DNA from: Certhia americana
Lineage: Eukaryota; Chordata; Aves; Passeriformes; Certhiidae
Direction: 5' to 3'
Assembly: GCA_018697195.1 (NCBI GenBank)
Contig: CM031861.1
Span: forward strand, 1,038,421 to 1,102,420
Length of the DNA: 64,000 bases
The stretch's first letter is position 1. Each line of letters starts with the position of its first letter. Both the position numbers and the translations under genes were made by a program. The notes below the pieces were generated by a model. The model did no database searches and was not told where the DNA came from. It was given only the letters and a program-made list of their open reading frames with translations. Of the stretch, positions 20,801-30,782 are shown one piece after another.

Positions 20801-23038
20801 CCTTCTTCCTCTCCCTCCTGGCTCTGTGCTCCTGTCTAGCTCTTTCAGGGCTTTTTCCCCCCTGTTTTTTTCCCTTGTTCCACTAATTTCACTTTCCACT
20901 CCTGTTGCCTTTCCAAGCCAGCTCTCAGCCTCTTCACTACCTTTCACTTACATCTCCATTATCATCATTAAAGCCTTGAAGGGCTCAAGCACCCACTTCC
21001 TTGAACTCTCTTCACCCTCCCAACCACGGCTTTATCCAGAAATTCCCTCTCCAGACATCAGCACTGCATTTCCAAAGCAGCTTCCTGGAACAGATGTTGG
21101 GGCCAAAGGCTCCAGAGAGGGTTTTGTCGGCAATTTGGGCTTTGCCTTGCTGGGCTCTGGTGCAGGGAGACGTGTAATCAGATGAGGGGATTTAATTGCC
21201 TGAGCTGTGGCTGCTCCTGCTGCTCCTTTGCCCTTGCAAGGAGGAAAAATTACTCCAGAGGCCTGACAACTCCAACAGAGTTCACTGTGGTTTTTTCCAG
21301 CACTGACCGTACGATTCATCACCAGGAGATTCATTGGAGACTATGACCCAACCCTAGGTAGGAAAACTCCTTTTCCTTGCTGCTGTCACCATGGCAGAGC
21401 CAGCTCTGCTCCCAGATTTGCCATATTCCCTCTTCTTCCTCCTCAACCAGACAGGCAGCCCGTGGACATCCTGACACCTCCCTGGGTCCTGCATGCCTTT
21501 TTCCCTTTCTTTTGTTATTTAGGCAGAATCTTTTGGGATGAGCCATCGGATTGCACAGGGAACTGCTGTGGGCTCACTCCTGGGGTCATGGAATTATGTA
21601 GAATCATAGGCTCACACAGAATCATTTAGGTTGGCAAAGACTTCTGAGAGTCCAACCATCAAACCAACAGTTCTTCCTCAGTTCCTTGAATTCCTTCCAA
21701 ATCTGCTCGGAGGTGGCTTTTAAGGGACAGGAGGCATCTAAGCCCCCGGAGCCTGTCCTCTCTGGAATTCTAGGATTTTGGGGTGGGTTTTTTTTTGTAT
21801 TTGGGTTGTTTGAGCACTGAAGCCATGTCCCTGCTGCAATGTCCCAGAAATATCCCCTCCTCCCACTCTCCTGCGGAGCCCCTCTCCCTCCCTTGTTGCT
21901 CCCACACTTTGGTCACTGCTGCCCTCTCAGCCACCCAGGTGACCAAGGCCGCCCTGGCTGTGGTTGCCCCCTGGGGGTTCTCTCACACACCTTCCCTGTG
22001 TGTCCTGCCCAGAAATGATCTACAGGCACGTGGCTGTCATCGATGGAGAGATGGTGCACTTCGAGATCCTTGACACGGCCGGACAGGTGAGCTCAGCCAG
22101 GAAAACACAATTGGAGCAGAGTGGCCTGCCAGGGAAGGCAGGTCCTGCTCTTGCACTGGCCTAATTCCTGGTGTCTGGAACATCATGGTGGTTACATCAG
22201 GAAAAGAGTGTTTTGGTGAATTTATGTCTAACCTCAGTTACCATGTAACTTCAGCTAAATATTCTCCCATTCCCATGTGGGGCATAGCTCTGCTTCCTGT
22301 GCTGGTGGAGCATCCTGGCAACTCAAGGGAGCACTGATTCCCCCCAAATCCATGCCAGGACAGGGCTGATGGCTGTCCCCACCTGCCACACTGTCTAAGC
22401 CACCCCATCCCTGCCCTAGGCTGCTGGTGTTCCCCCTGCTGCCCCCAAACCCTTCACGGGGACGGTGCCGTGCCCTCAGGAAGTTTTCCATGGTATTATG
22501 CAGCAGTGCTGGCATTCCAGCGGCGCTAACAGGAGCCTGTGTGTCCCGGCAGGAGGAGGACTCCCTGCAGATCGAGGAGAAGATCAAGTGGGGCGATGGC
22601 TTTGCCGTGGTGTACTCGGTGACCGACCGCTGCAGCTTCGATGAGGTGATGCGGCTCTGCTTCCTCATCAACCACCTGCACGCCAGCCCCAAGCGCAGCG
22701 GCGCCGCCGAGCAGCCCCCTGTCGTCATCGTGGGCAACAAGAAGGACCTGCAGTTCGACAGGATGGTGTCCACCGAGGACGGGGAGAACCTCTCCAAAGC
22801 TCTCAAGATTCCCTTCTACGAGATCTCCACCCGGGACAGCTACGAGGAGCCGGTGGCGGTGTTCAGCAGCCTCTACCAGGAGTTGCTCAGGCAGGGGCAC
22901 TTCTCCCCAGGCTCCTTCAAGAGGAGGACAGTGTCCAAGCTCATGGAGAAGATTCCCAAGATGCAAGCCAGCTCCACCCTGAACTCCGCCGGCCGGAGCC
23001 TCAGCTTTAACTCCTTCAGGGACTACATTCCCGAGTGA
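17702..23038 (+). CDS. RERG-like small GTPase of the Ras superfamily
   Basis: Four coding exons, 17702-17798, 21301-21357, 22013-22086 and 22553-23038 (TGA), join in phase to a 237-residue protein. It shows every Ras nucleotide motif: P-loop GQSAVGKT (25-32), switch I threonine in YDPT (50), DTAGQ (72-76), NKKD (138-141) and STR (168-170) in place of the usual SAK. The positions matching Ras Gly12 and Gly13 are Ser27 and Ala28, while the Gln61 equivalent is kept. Phrases such as RRFIGDYDPTLE and EILDTAGQE place it nearest RERG, RERGL and RASL11. It has a 20-residue N-terminal extension, a basic C-terminal tail (SFKRRTVSKLMEKIPKM) and ends IPE, so there is no CAAX prenylation box and it is predicted soluble. 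The start ATG has G at -3; the frame is open upstream but is CpG-rich UTR. Intron 1 (3.5 kb) holds a CArG/CCAAT module. I do not know an established symbol for this paralogue. Confidence 0.9.
20084..20192 (+). promoter_or_regulatory. CArG box plus inverted CCAAT pair in intron 1 of the Ras-like gene
   Basis: A perfect SRF-type CArG box CCTTATAAGG lies at 20084-20093, followed by a CpG-rich GCAGCCGCTCCGCCTGCGG stretch. Then AGCCAAT (20165-20171) and its exact inverse ATTGGCT (20186-20192) flank a TTTTAATCAATCTA spacer. The motifs are seen directly; that this is an intronic enhancer or alternative promoter is inference. Confidence 0.4.
21590..21690 (-). mobile_element. CR1 3' terminal fragment, antisense
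   Basis: AGAATCATAGGCTCACACAG, AATCATTTAGGTTGGCAAAG and CTTCTGAGAGTCCAACCATC are the reverse complement of the CR1 terminal region. It lies in intron 2 of the Ras-like gene. Confidence 0.7.
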
Positions 23039-23822
23039 GCGGCCCAGCTCCAGCCCGGGATGGGGGTGGCTGCTGGGGCTGTGCCGGCTCTCTGGAGGGG
23101 AAGGAGTGGAGAGGGTGGCACTGGGCTACAGAAGCCTGTGGGTTCTTCTTACAAGGAACTTCGTGCCAGCAGGGAAGGTTTTTTTGGTCCATCTGATCCC
23201 TTTGTTTCCTCCTCCCGCCCCAGCATGGCTGCAGTGTAGCCGAGGTGGCCCTGGTGACTCCAGTGGTGTTGGGACAATCCTTGGAGGGAGGCTCAGCTGT
23301 GTTTTGTTGGGGCTCAAGACCCAGCACAGACACGTCTGGGGGGCCCTTTCCCCCTCCCCTGAGCTGGCTGGGTGTGTCTGTACCCCAAATCTAGCACCCA
23401 CCATGCTGAGTGACCCCAAGGGCCAGGCTGGCTCCCAGGCTGGCACCAGCAGTTCCCTGGGAATGGAGCCTACTTCCTCAGCGTGGCTGGGGAGTAAAAC
23501 TCCCTGGATCCTCAAACCCTTCCAGCCCATTCAGACTGTGCTCAGTAGCACAGACACAATGGAGGTGATTCCAGAAGCTGCTTGTCTGCTCATCAACTGC
23601 CCTGTTCCCAGAGGGAAAATCACTGTGGGCTTGTCCTTTTGCACAGGGATGGGGCAGGAAAGGCATGGGAAGGAGCCTGTCTCATGGCTCATGTTCCTTC
23701 CCCCCCTCTGGGTGTTGGGGGCTGTGTGGGTGGTCGGGGTGGCTGTGCTGCGACCCTGTGGTGTGACTCCCCTGTCCCTCCTGTTGTGACCGACCCCATT
23801 GTCTGCTGCCATGTCCTGTGAC

Positions 23823-23828
23823 AATAAA
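23823..23828 (+). terminator. Poly(A) signal of the Ras-like gene
   Basis: The AATAAA in GACAATAAAAGCC lies 785 bases after the stop codon and is followed by a GT-rich CTTGTGGCACT downstream element, fitting a 3' UTR of about 0.8 kb. Confidence 0.8.
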
Positions 23829-24939
23829 AGCCGAGTTCCCAACCACTTGTGGCACTCCCAGGATAGGTTATTTTAGGGAGCTTAAGGAAAGGAGCGCACA
23901 GTGTGGGATCACCCTTAAATTAGGGCTGGGCATCCCCCTTGTCCTCTCCCCAAGCCCTGGCACCATGCGCCCTCTTGGCTCCCTCTAACCCTAAAAATCT
24001 TCCCTGGACTCAAGTGCCTGGGAAGCCACTTATCCCACCTCTCCAGCGTGCTCCAGAACCAACCCAGGCACCCTTTTCCCTCCTACAGCTCCCAGAGGCG
24101 TTTCCTGGTGCTGCTTGTGTCTGTCCAAAGGGTTTCCTTTCAAGGAAGGGGATTCCTTACATTGCATTTCTCTTCATACCCACATTCTTCTGTGGGGGGC
24201 AAAATGAGCCCCATCAAGGAGCTGGGCCAGGAAAGCAATTTAGGGCTGCTCCTTCTCAGCACCTTCATTAAAATCTCAATTTTATTGAATTACATTTAAT
24301 TTAGTGAATTAAAACTCGCTCAGGGCTCTGTGTACGGGCAGAGCCCAAATGAGGCTAAAATGCCTCAGGGGGCCAGACAAGGGGAGGGGGTTGTTTATTT
24401 TTAAGGGGTTTATGGCATTCCCAAGGGAGTTGAACTCTGGGAGCTGGACTGAGGGTTTGTGACCTGGCACCTGGGGTGGACGTTGCTGCCCTGGCTGGAG
24501 AAGAGCTAATTTGGGAAGTGCTGGGATGGGGTGAGAAGAGCTCAGGAGGGATTAAACTCCACTGGGATGCTGACCACACACTTGAGCCTGTCAAATGAAG
24601 GATTTGGGTGCTCTCATTCCACGTCGCTCAGTTCCCAAACATCCCCAAGGCTTGTCCAAGGGGATGGATTTAGCTGCTGGCTGAAGCCGGGCATGGCGGA
24701 ATCCCGCAATATTCAGCAGGAATTATTCCAAGTGATGGATGAGGCAGGACCAGCTCATGAGCAGGAAGCCAGGCCAGCGCTGGAACAGCATCCCCAGTGC
24801 TCCTGGCAATGGAGGAGCACTCGGCACGGCCGGGATCACTGTCCTGGAGTAACCCCAGCCTTTTTTTATATCCCAAGGAATCCAGAAGGCTCCGTGTGGT
24901 CGCTGCTGCTGCCCCTCACCAGGGCTCCTGGCCTTGCCT

Positions 24940-25050
24940 GCTATAATTAGCACCAAACCTCATTAGGAGAGGCAGGGGCAGCTCTTCAGGACTGGTAATT
25001 GCTAATTACTGGAAGCCTCTAATGGCTCTCCAGGGGCAGTTTCCTCTCCC
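24940..25050. promoter_or_regulatory. Cluster of TAAT homeodomain-type sites
   Basis: ATAATTAG (24943-24950), CATTAG, the closely spaced TAATTGCTAATTA (24996-25008) and CTAATGG occur within 90 bases of otherwise GC-rich DNA. Paired TAATT/AATTA sites are typical targets of homeodomain proteins. Whether this is an enhancer cannot be told from one sequence. Confidence 0.2.
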
Positions 25051-25984
25051 TTATAAAGGAAGGTCTTGAGGATGCAGCATTCACTGGGGTGGGGAGAGGT
25101 GGGTTTTTTTGGGGGGGGGAATTCTGAGGGGCATAAATCCTAAATTCCTGTGGTGGGAGGTCTACAAGGGTTGGGCAAGGGAGGAGGAGGAAAAACAAAA
25201 ACAAGAAGAAAAAGAAGAGGAAGGTCTGTGCCTTACTTGAAGCAGAGCCTGGAGTTTCAGAGCCCTGGGCAGGTGAGTGCAAGCCAGGTCCCTGGGAAGG
25301 AGGTGCCCTGAGCCTCCTTGGAGCCCCTTGGAGGCACATGTGCTTCTGTGGGGATGTGGGACCTGAAGCCTCCTCCCTGCCAAGCAGAGCAATGCCACTA
25401 AAACAATACATCAGGGGGGTTGGGAATGGAAGCTGGGAATGAGGGCTGGGGTTTGGTTTGCCTTGGAGTCCTCCCAAAAGAACCCCAACTGTCCTTGGGG
25501 AGCACCAGGCCTCAGGGCTGCTGAGAACTCCCCCAGGGAACAGGGCTGGATGGAGCCAGGGTGTCCCATGCTGATCCCCTGGGTGGATGTTCCTGTGTGT
25601 GGCTGGGAAGTGTCCCCTCTCTGGGGACAGGTGGGTGTTCTGAAGGCTGTCTTGCACCTTTCCAGCCTGTGGTGTCTCAGCTCCAAGGAGAAAAGCTGAA
25701 AAATTTGGGTCTCATCATTATCCAAACAGCGTCTCCGGGGCCTTGAAATCCTGCAGGATTGAATTTGGCAGCAGGCATGCTGCAAATCTGCTCACCAGAT
25801 TTCTGGGAAGCTTGGGAGAGGCAGATGAAGCAGAAAGGTTCTTTCCAAGAGCTCCCTTGCTGTGCTCACCCCCAGCAGCTCTCTGGTATGCCAAGCCCCC
25901 TGATTATCCCCCTTTGTCCCCTCTGCCAAGGGGTTTCCTGGAAAACCAAAATCGAGGTTGTGGGGCACAGCTGCTCATCTCTAA

Positions 25985-26016
25985 CTGATGATAAAAGCCA
26001 CAGCTTTTATCATCAG
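25985..26016. repeat. Perfect 14-bp inverted repeat with 4-base loop
   Basis: CTGATGATAAAAGC (25985-25998) is followed by CACA and then by its exact reverse complement GCTTTTATCATCAG (26003-26016). An A-rich tract with short T interruptions follows from about 26034. Nothing nearby suggests a gene. Confidence 0.9.
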
Positions 26017-27422
26017 ATGTGCCTTGTTTTAATTTAAAAAAAAAATAAAAAATAGAGAGGTTTGGGACTTTTTGAGGGCTTCTCCTGGAGGAGCAGCACA
26101 TGGATCTGGCCTCACTGCAGTCCTGTTCCTGGGAGTGGTGGGGACAGTGGAATTGCCATCAGTCCTTTCCAAGCAGGTGCTGCCCTAGGAGATCCCAAAT
26201 CAGCACCCTCATCCCCCTCTGAGGGATTTGAGACTGGACAGGAACATTGAGGGTGTCTGGCTGCTGCAACATTCCATGGATTTAAGGTACCTGGTCTGGG
26301 TTTGGAGGTGCAGGGGGATGAGTGCCTCATGAAGGGGGCTTTCCTCAGCACTGTGGGCTCCCCTCTCCCCAGATCAGTCATTTTACAGAATATTGTGCAT
26401 TAGTAACTTGGGTTTGGTGTCCCCAAAATATCAGGCTTTGCCTGAAGGGAAAAGGGGGGTAAGGGGTACAGGGGGGCAGTTTCCATCCCATCGGTAGCAG
26501 CCAAAACGGGCAGCTGGAGCTGGTGACTTTCCAGCTGGAAAATTACCCATCCATGGATTATTTCAGGTGCTCCAGGCTGTTCCCCAGCCCACCCTCTGCC
26601 TAAATTCTGCTGCTTGACATGAGACCCTCCTGAAAACCTGGATGGGCTGTGGATGGACTCAAGGAACTCCCCAATCCAGGCATTCCTGGTTCAGGGGACA
26701 CAGTTGGGTTGGGAAGTGACAGTGGTCAGTTGTTTCCAAGGGCTGTTCCTGTTTATAAGGCCATGTTGTCAGTGCAAGTCCTGCTGTTTGTTTTTTGCTT
26801 TATAAAGAGCTATGGAGTTTATGGAACTCTGGGACTGCTTTCCAAGAGGAAATCTGGGCTGAGAATTGGGGATTTAGGAACCATATCACCCTTTTTGCTT
26901 TTTTTTTTTTTTTTTTTTCTTTTTTTTGAACTGAGCAATAGCTCAGCTCCAATAAGGAGCCCAAAGCTCTCTAAGGCATGGGAGAATTCCAGATTCCAGC
27001 ACAACCAAAGGCTTTTGCTGGCCCTGAAAGGCAAGCCTGGGAACTGCAAGGGGAAGGAAAACCCAAGGAGAACACCCACCACGGCACATTGGCTGGCTTA
27101 TTCCCGGGATGGATTCTGAAGGTATCTTTTCCCTTTGGACAAACTCCGTGAGGCCAGGAAGATGAGATATCCATGTGCATCCATGCTGCCAGCTTCGGGG
27201 AATCCACTCTTGTTCATCACTGTGTCTCCCAGCTTATAGATATCAGGAATAAATGGATAAAAAATGAGAGTTTGGTGTAGGATTTTGAGGTACTGTGGGA
27301 TCCATCTCCATGGGGAGAGTTTTGGGGTAAGGCTGCTCCCCAGTGGGGAAAATGGAGGAGAAATGCCAAGTCCTGGAGGCACCAGTTTTCCTTTGCTCTT
27401 GGCCAACCCACACAGTTTTCCC

Positions 27423-27426
<4 letters not shown>

Positions 27427-27453
<27 letters not shown>
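27427..27453 (+). repeat. Poly(T) run of about 27 bases
   Basis: An uninterrupted T run followed by AAATAATATTTAAG could be the poly(A) tail remnant of a minus-strand retrotransposed sequence or a simple repeat. Adjacent sequence is not recognisable as a retrogene. Confidence 0.8.
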
Positions 27454-27457
<4 letters not shown>

Positions 27458-27927
27458 AATATTTAAGAAACCCCAAACCAGAAACCCAGGAGGGTCTGGC
27501 TGGGAAGCTGCAGCTGTAATTGCTGGTGCTTAAAGGCTGTAGGAAAATATTGGTGGAAAGGGCTGGGCCTTCCCAAGTGCAACCCCACAAAAGTGGAAAA
27601 TCCCTGCAGCTCTCTGTGCTCTCCCTTTTTCCAGCCAGCCTGAAAGGTGATTACAGAACTCTGGGAAGGAGTGTGATCCACAGGCTATGCGGTGATGGAA
27701 GCCTCTCTTAGGGGGACAGTGATCCTAAATCCCAGTGGGAATAACCCTTAATCCCTGTTTTCTGTGTGTTTCACCAAAAAACTCAGATTCTCAAACTCTG
27801 CTTATGGATGCTGATGAGTTAAATGGGTTTCCAGCCTCCCACTCCATCCCTTCCCTGGGCACTGTCCACCCACAGGTGCCACATCCCACACAGCCCAGCA
27901 AACCTGGAATGGTGGCAAAGCCCAGAA

Positions 27928-28035
27928 TCCTGCAATGGTTTGGGTTGGAAGGGACCTTAAAGCCCATCCAATTCCAACTCCCTGCCATGGGAAGGGACAC
28001 CTGCCACCAGATCAAGGTCCCTCAGCAACCTCAGA
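27928..28035 (-). mobile_element. CR1 3' end fragment, antisense
   Basis: ATGGTTTGGGTTGGAAGGGA, CCTTAAAGCCCATCCAATTC and CTGCCATGGGAAGGGACACC are the antisense CR1 3' end. Confidence 0.8.
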
Positions 28036-29859
28036 GCTTGGAAAGCCCCACTGGATATAAAAAAGCAACCTCAAGGCCTTTTCAACCCTGAAAAGTCATG
28101 AAGAGGGAAAAGATGCTCCATTTTGCATAGGAGGAGATTTTAAAATGTTTTTAAAAACACCCCTCTGGAAGCAGAGGGCCAGGACACCCTTCTGGAATCC
28201 AGGGAGCCACCCCGATATATTTTTTTTCCCTGTGGCCAGTCAAGGCTAAGTGGTTTTTGTTGGCAGTCGGAGGAAGATGAAGGGAGGTTTCACACTGCTC
28301 ATGGGAGCCAATTCATGCTGAGATTTGTGACAGGCAGGAGAACTCACAGATCCATTCCTCCTCCCAAAACCCAGGAGTTCTGGGAGGGTGGGAGAGGGCT
28401 TGGCCCAAACCCCCAGGCCACATGCAGAGTTGGGGGGGGCCAAACTTGACCAAGTATTGAGTTGTTAAAAGCTCCAGAAGGATTTTTCCCTGGGATTTGA
28501 GCTGCTTTTTAAGAACAGGGGGTTAAAACCAGCCCCATTTCCTGCTATCCCACCTAAGCATGGCCTCCTGTCCCTGCTTATCCCACGGCATCCCGGGGTT
28601 TCCTTAATCCCACTTTGGGGCCCCTCTGCCATTCCATGGGTGTGATTTAATCTTGTGCCATGTGACAGAGCTTTGCCTTCAGCTGCTGCAGCCAAACAAC
28701 CTCATCAGCCACCCCTTCCCAGCCCATTTTGTGGTGGGAAACTGGGAATTGCCAATCCTTGGGCAGCTTTTGTGGCTTTTGGGTGCTGCTGCCACGTCTC
28801 TTTCTCTCCCTTGGACAGAGGATTAAACTTTCCCGGTGTACCAGGATCCCAAATCATCCCAAAGATCCTTTTTTTTTTTTCTCTCCTCTTCCCTGTTTCT
28901 GCAGGTTTTGCAGGCAAAACGAGCTCTCCCTGAGGCACAGGGATCTTTGAAACCTCACAAATAATTCCATTGGCTCTGGCTGATGCCATAGGTTAGCAGC
29001 TCTGAATCACCACAGGGTTAATTCACTTCTACTTCTCCCCCTTTTCCAGGTCATGGGGAGTATTGGGCCCCCCCAAGTGCCTGTAACACCCTTGGTGGAA
29101 GGAACACCCCTCCTTCCTTGTTTTTTTAAATTTTTTTCCTTTATTTTATCTATTTTTGGGGTCCCATCACCTACAGCTTTGCCATAAATCTCTCCTGACC
29201 GTGTTCCAAGGGGATCCCTTGCAGGATGGGGAAACACTTTTAAATCCCAAGTTTTTTACACCTTAACAGCCAACAGGTTGTAATATCGCTTGGAAAATCC
29301 AGGTTTTCCCTGATCACCTGAATCAGGTGAGATGAATGGGGACTGGAGCATGGAAAAGTCTATGGAAATCTCAGATTTCCAGAGTTTTTGCACCAATGGG
29401 CATTGCAAGTGTCCTGGGAAGTGGCTTCCCTGTAGTTTCAGGTGCAGGTAGCACCCTTAGCTGCAGCACCCATTTTGGCAGCCCTGGAGTTAATCTAAGG
29501 GAGGGTCCAGTGGCTCATGTGAAGTAGAAACAGGGCTAAAATCCCCCCAGATTGGATAATAACACCAACAAAAGCCAAAGCAAGAGAATGAGGAGGAGGC
29601 TCCGCACCCCCAGGGCTTCACGTGTGGATTCACAGCTGTGGAGTAAAGACTCAACCAGAACCACCTCAGCCAAATGGCAAAAAAAAAAAAACAAAAAACC
29701 AAAAAAACCCAAAAAACCTTTAAAAATTATTCCCCTATAGATAAAAGCCTTTAAAAATGAATATTTTTAATGTCCTGCCCCTGCTGGGGATGCAGCCACC
29801 TGTGGCTACGTGCGGGCTGCAGGGGAGCGGGTGGGAGGGACACAGGGAGGGAGGGAGGG

Positions 29860-30026
29860 AGGGAGCTTGGCTTAAGTAACGCTCCTGGGATAGTCTGGAT
29901 CAAGTTCCTTCGGCTCCAGACGAGGCCAGGAGGGAAAACTGCCCTGGGAAAGAGGGGGAAAACCACTGGGAAAAACTTGGAGGACACTTTGGGGGCTGTG
30001 ACAGCAACTCCGAACCTGCTTTTAGG
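29860..30026 (+). promoter_or_regulatory. Possible 5' untranslated exon and promoter of the GH31-like gene
   Basis: A GGGA repeat run (29845-29868) is followed by a GC-balanced stretch ending CTTTTAG/GTAAGG, a good donor at 30027. An acceptor CTGCTGCAG ending near 30737 would splice it to the ATG exon. This is a plausible untranslated first exon, but the transcription start is not determinable by eye. Confidence 0.3.
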
Positions 30027-30647
30027 TAAGGGGGTGGCGTGGGTGGGGTGGGGTAGGGGTGGATGTGCTGTGCCACGGGAGGGGCATCATTCCCAACCTG
30101 CCATCGGGGCCTGGGATACAGGGGCAAGCCAGCTGTCACCACGGGTGACCCTTCACCTAGAGGAACAGCAGGTGCCCGTTCCCTTGGGCTCAGCCAGCAC
30201 CCAGACCCTGCCCACGGGCGGTTCTGCTCTATGAATTATCCAAAAGCTTTTCCAGGGGAGAGACAGAGGAGATGGAAAGAGGATGTTGCATCCCCTCCTT
30301 TCTCGACCCACCCTGGGACGTTTTCCTGCAGCCCTGGCTATTTGCTGCTGCTTCCAAACCGAGCGGGGAAGTGATGCCAAACCCCATGGAGCGCGGCCCC
30401 AATTCCCATTGTCCGCGGCCCCATCTCCCTCCCGGGCTCTGGGCCACGTGTGTCCTCCTCCTCCTCGGTGTCACTGAGTGTTGCTGGCTGTGCCAAGGGG
30501 CTGAGCCACCGTCACCGAGCCCAGCAGTGGCATTTGCTGCGGAGGAGTCTGTGGAAAGGACACCTCTTACCTCGGGATCAGTGCAGGGAGAGCAGAGTCA
30601 CGGCTTTCCTTCTTTTAGACTATTTTTTAATTTCATTTTGTGCGTGC

Positions 30648-30716
30648 TTTTGGAGCTATCCCAGAGGGTCTTTTGGAGTTACCCCAGAGGATCTTTTGGA
30701 GCTATCCCAGAAGGTT
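30648..30716 (+). repeat. Three tandem copies of a 23-base unit before the GH31-like start codon
   Basis: The unit TTTTGGAGCTATCCCAGAGG plus GTC is repeated three times with two or three substitutions per copy, ending 66 bases before the start ATG. If transcribed it lies in the 5' UTR or just upstream of the putative acceptor. Confidence 0.85.
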
Positions 30717-30782
30717 TTCTTTCCTGTGCTGCTGCAGGAGGGCAGAGCAGCCGAGCCGCGGCATCCCTGCCATCTCACCATC

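Larger units (their letters stand above)
23850..29860. other. Gene-free spacer between the Ras-like and GH31-like genes
   Basis: No supported exon on either strand. Contents are T or A runs (26900-26930, 27427-27453, 28870-28880, 29680-29710), a perfect hairpin at 25985-26016, a homeodomain-site cluster near 24943-25008, and a CR1 fragment at 27928-28035. Open frames such as minus 25019-25657 are proline/serine-rich noise without domains. Confidence 0.55.

Noticed and set aside
22526..22966. 146-codon minus frame opposite the last exon of the Ras-like gene
   Set aside because: Antisense shadow of the GTPase coding sequence.
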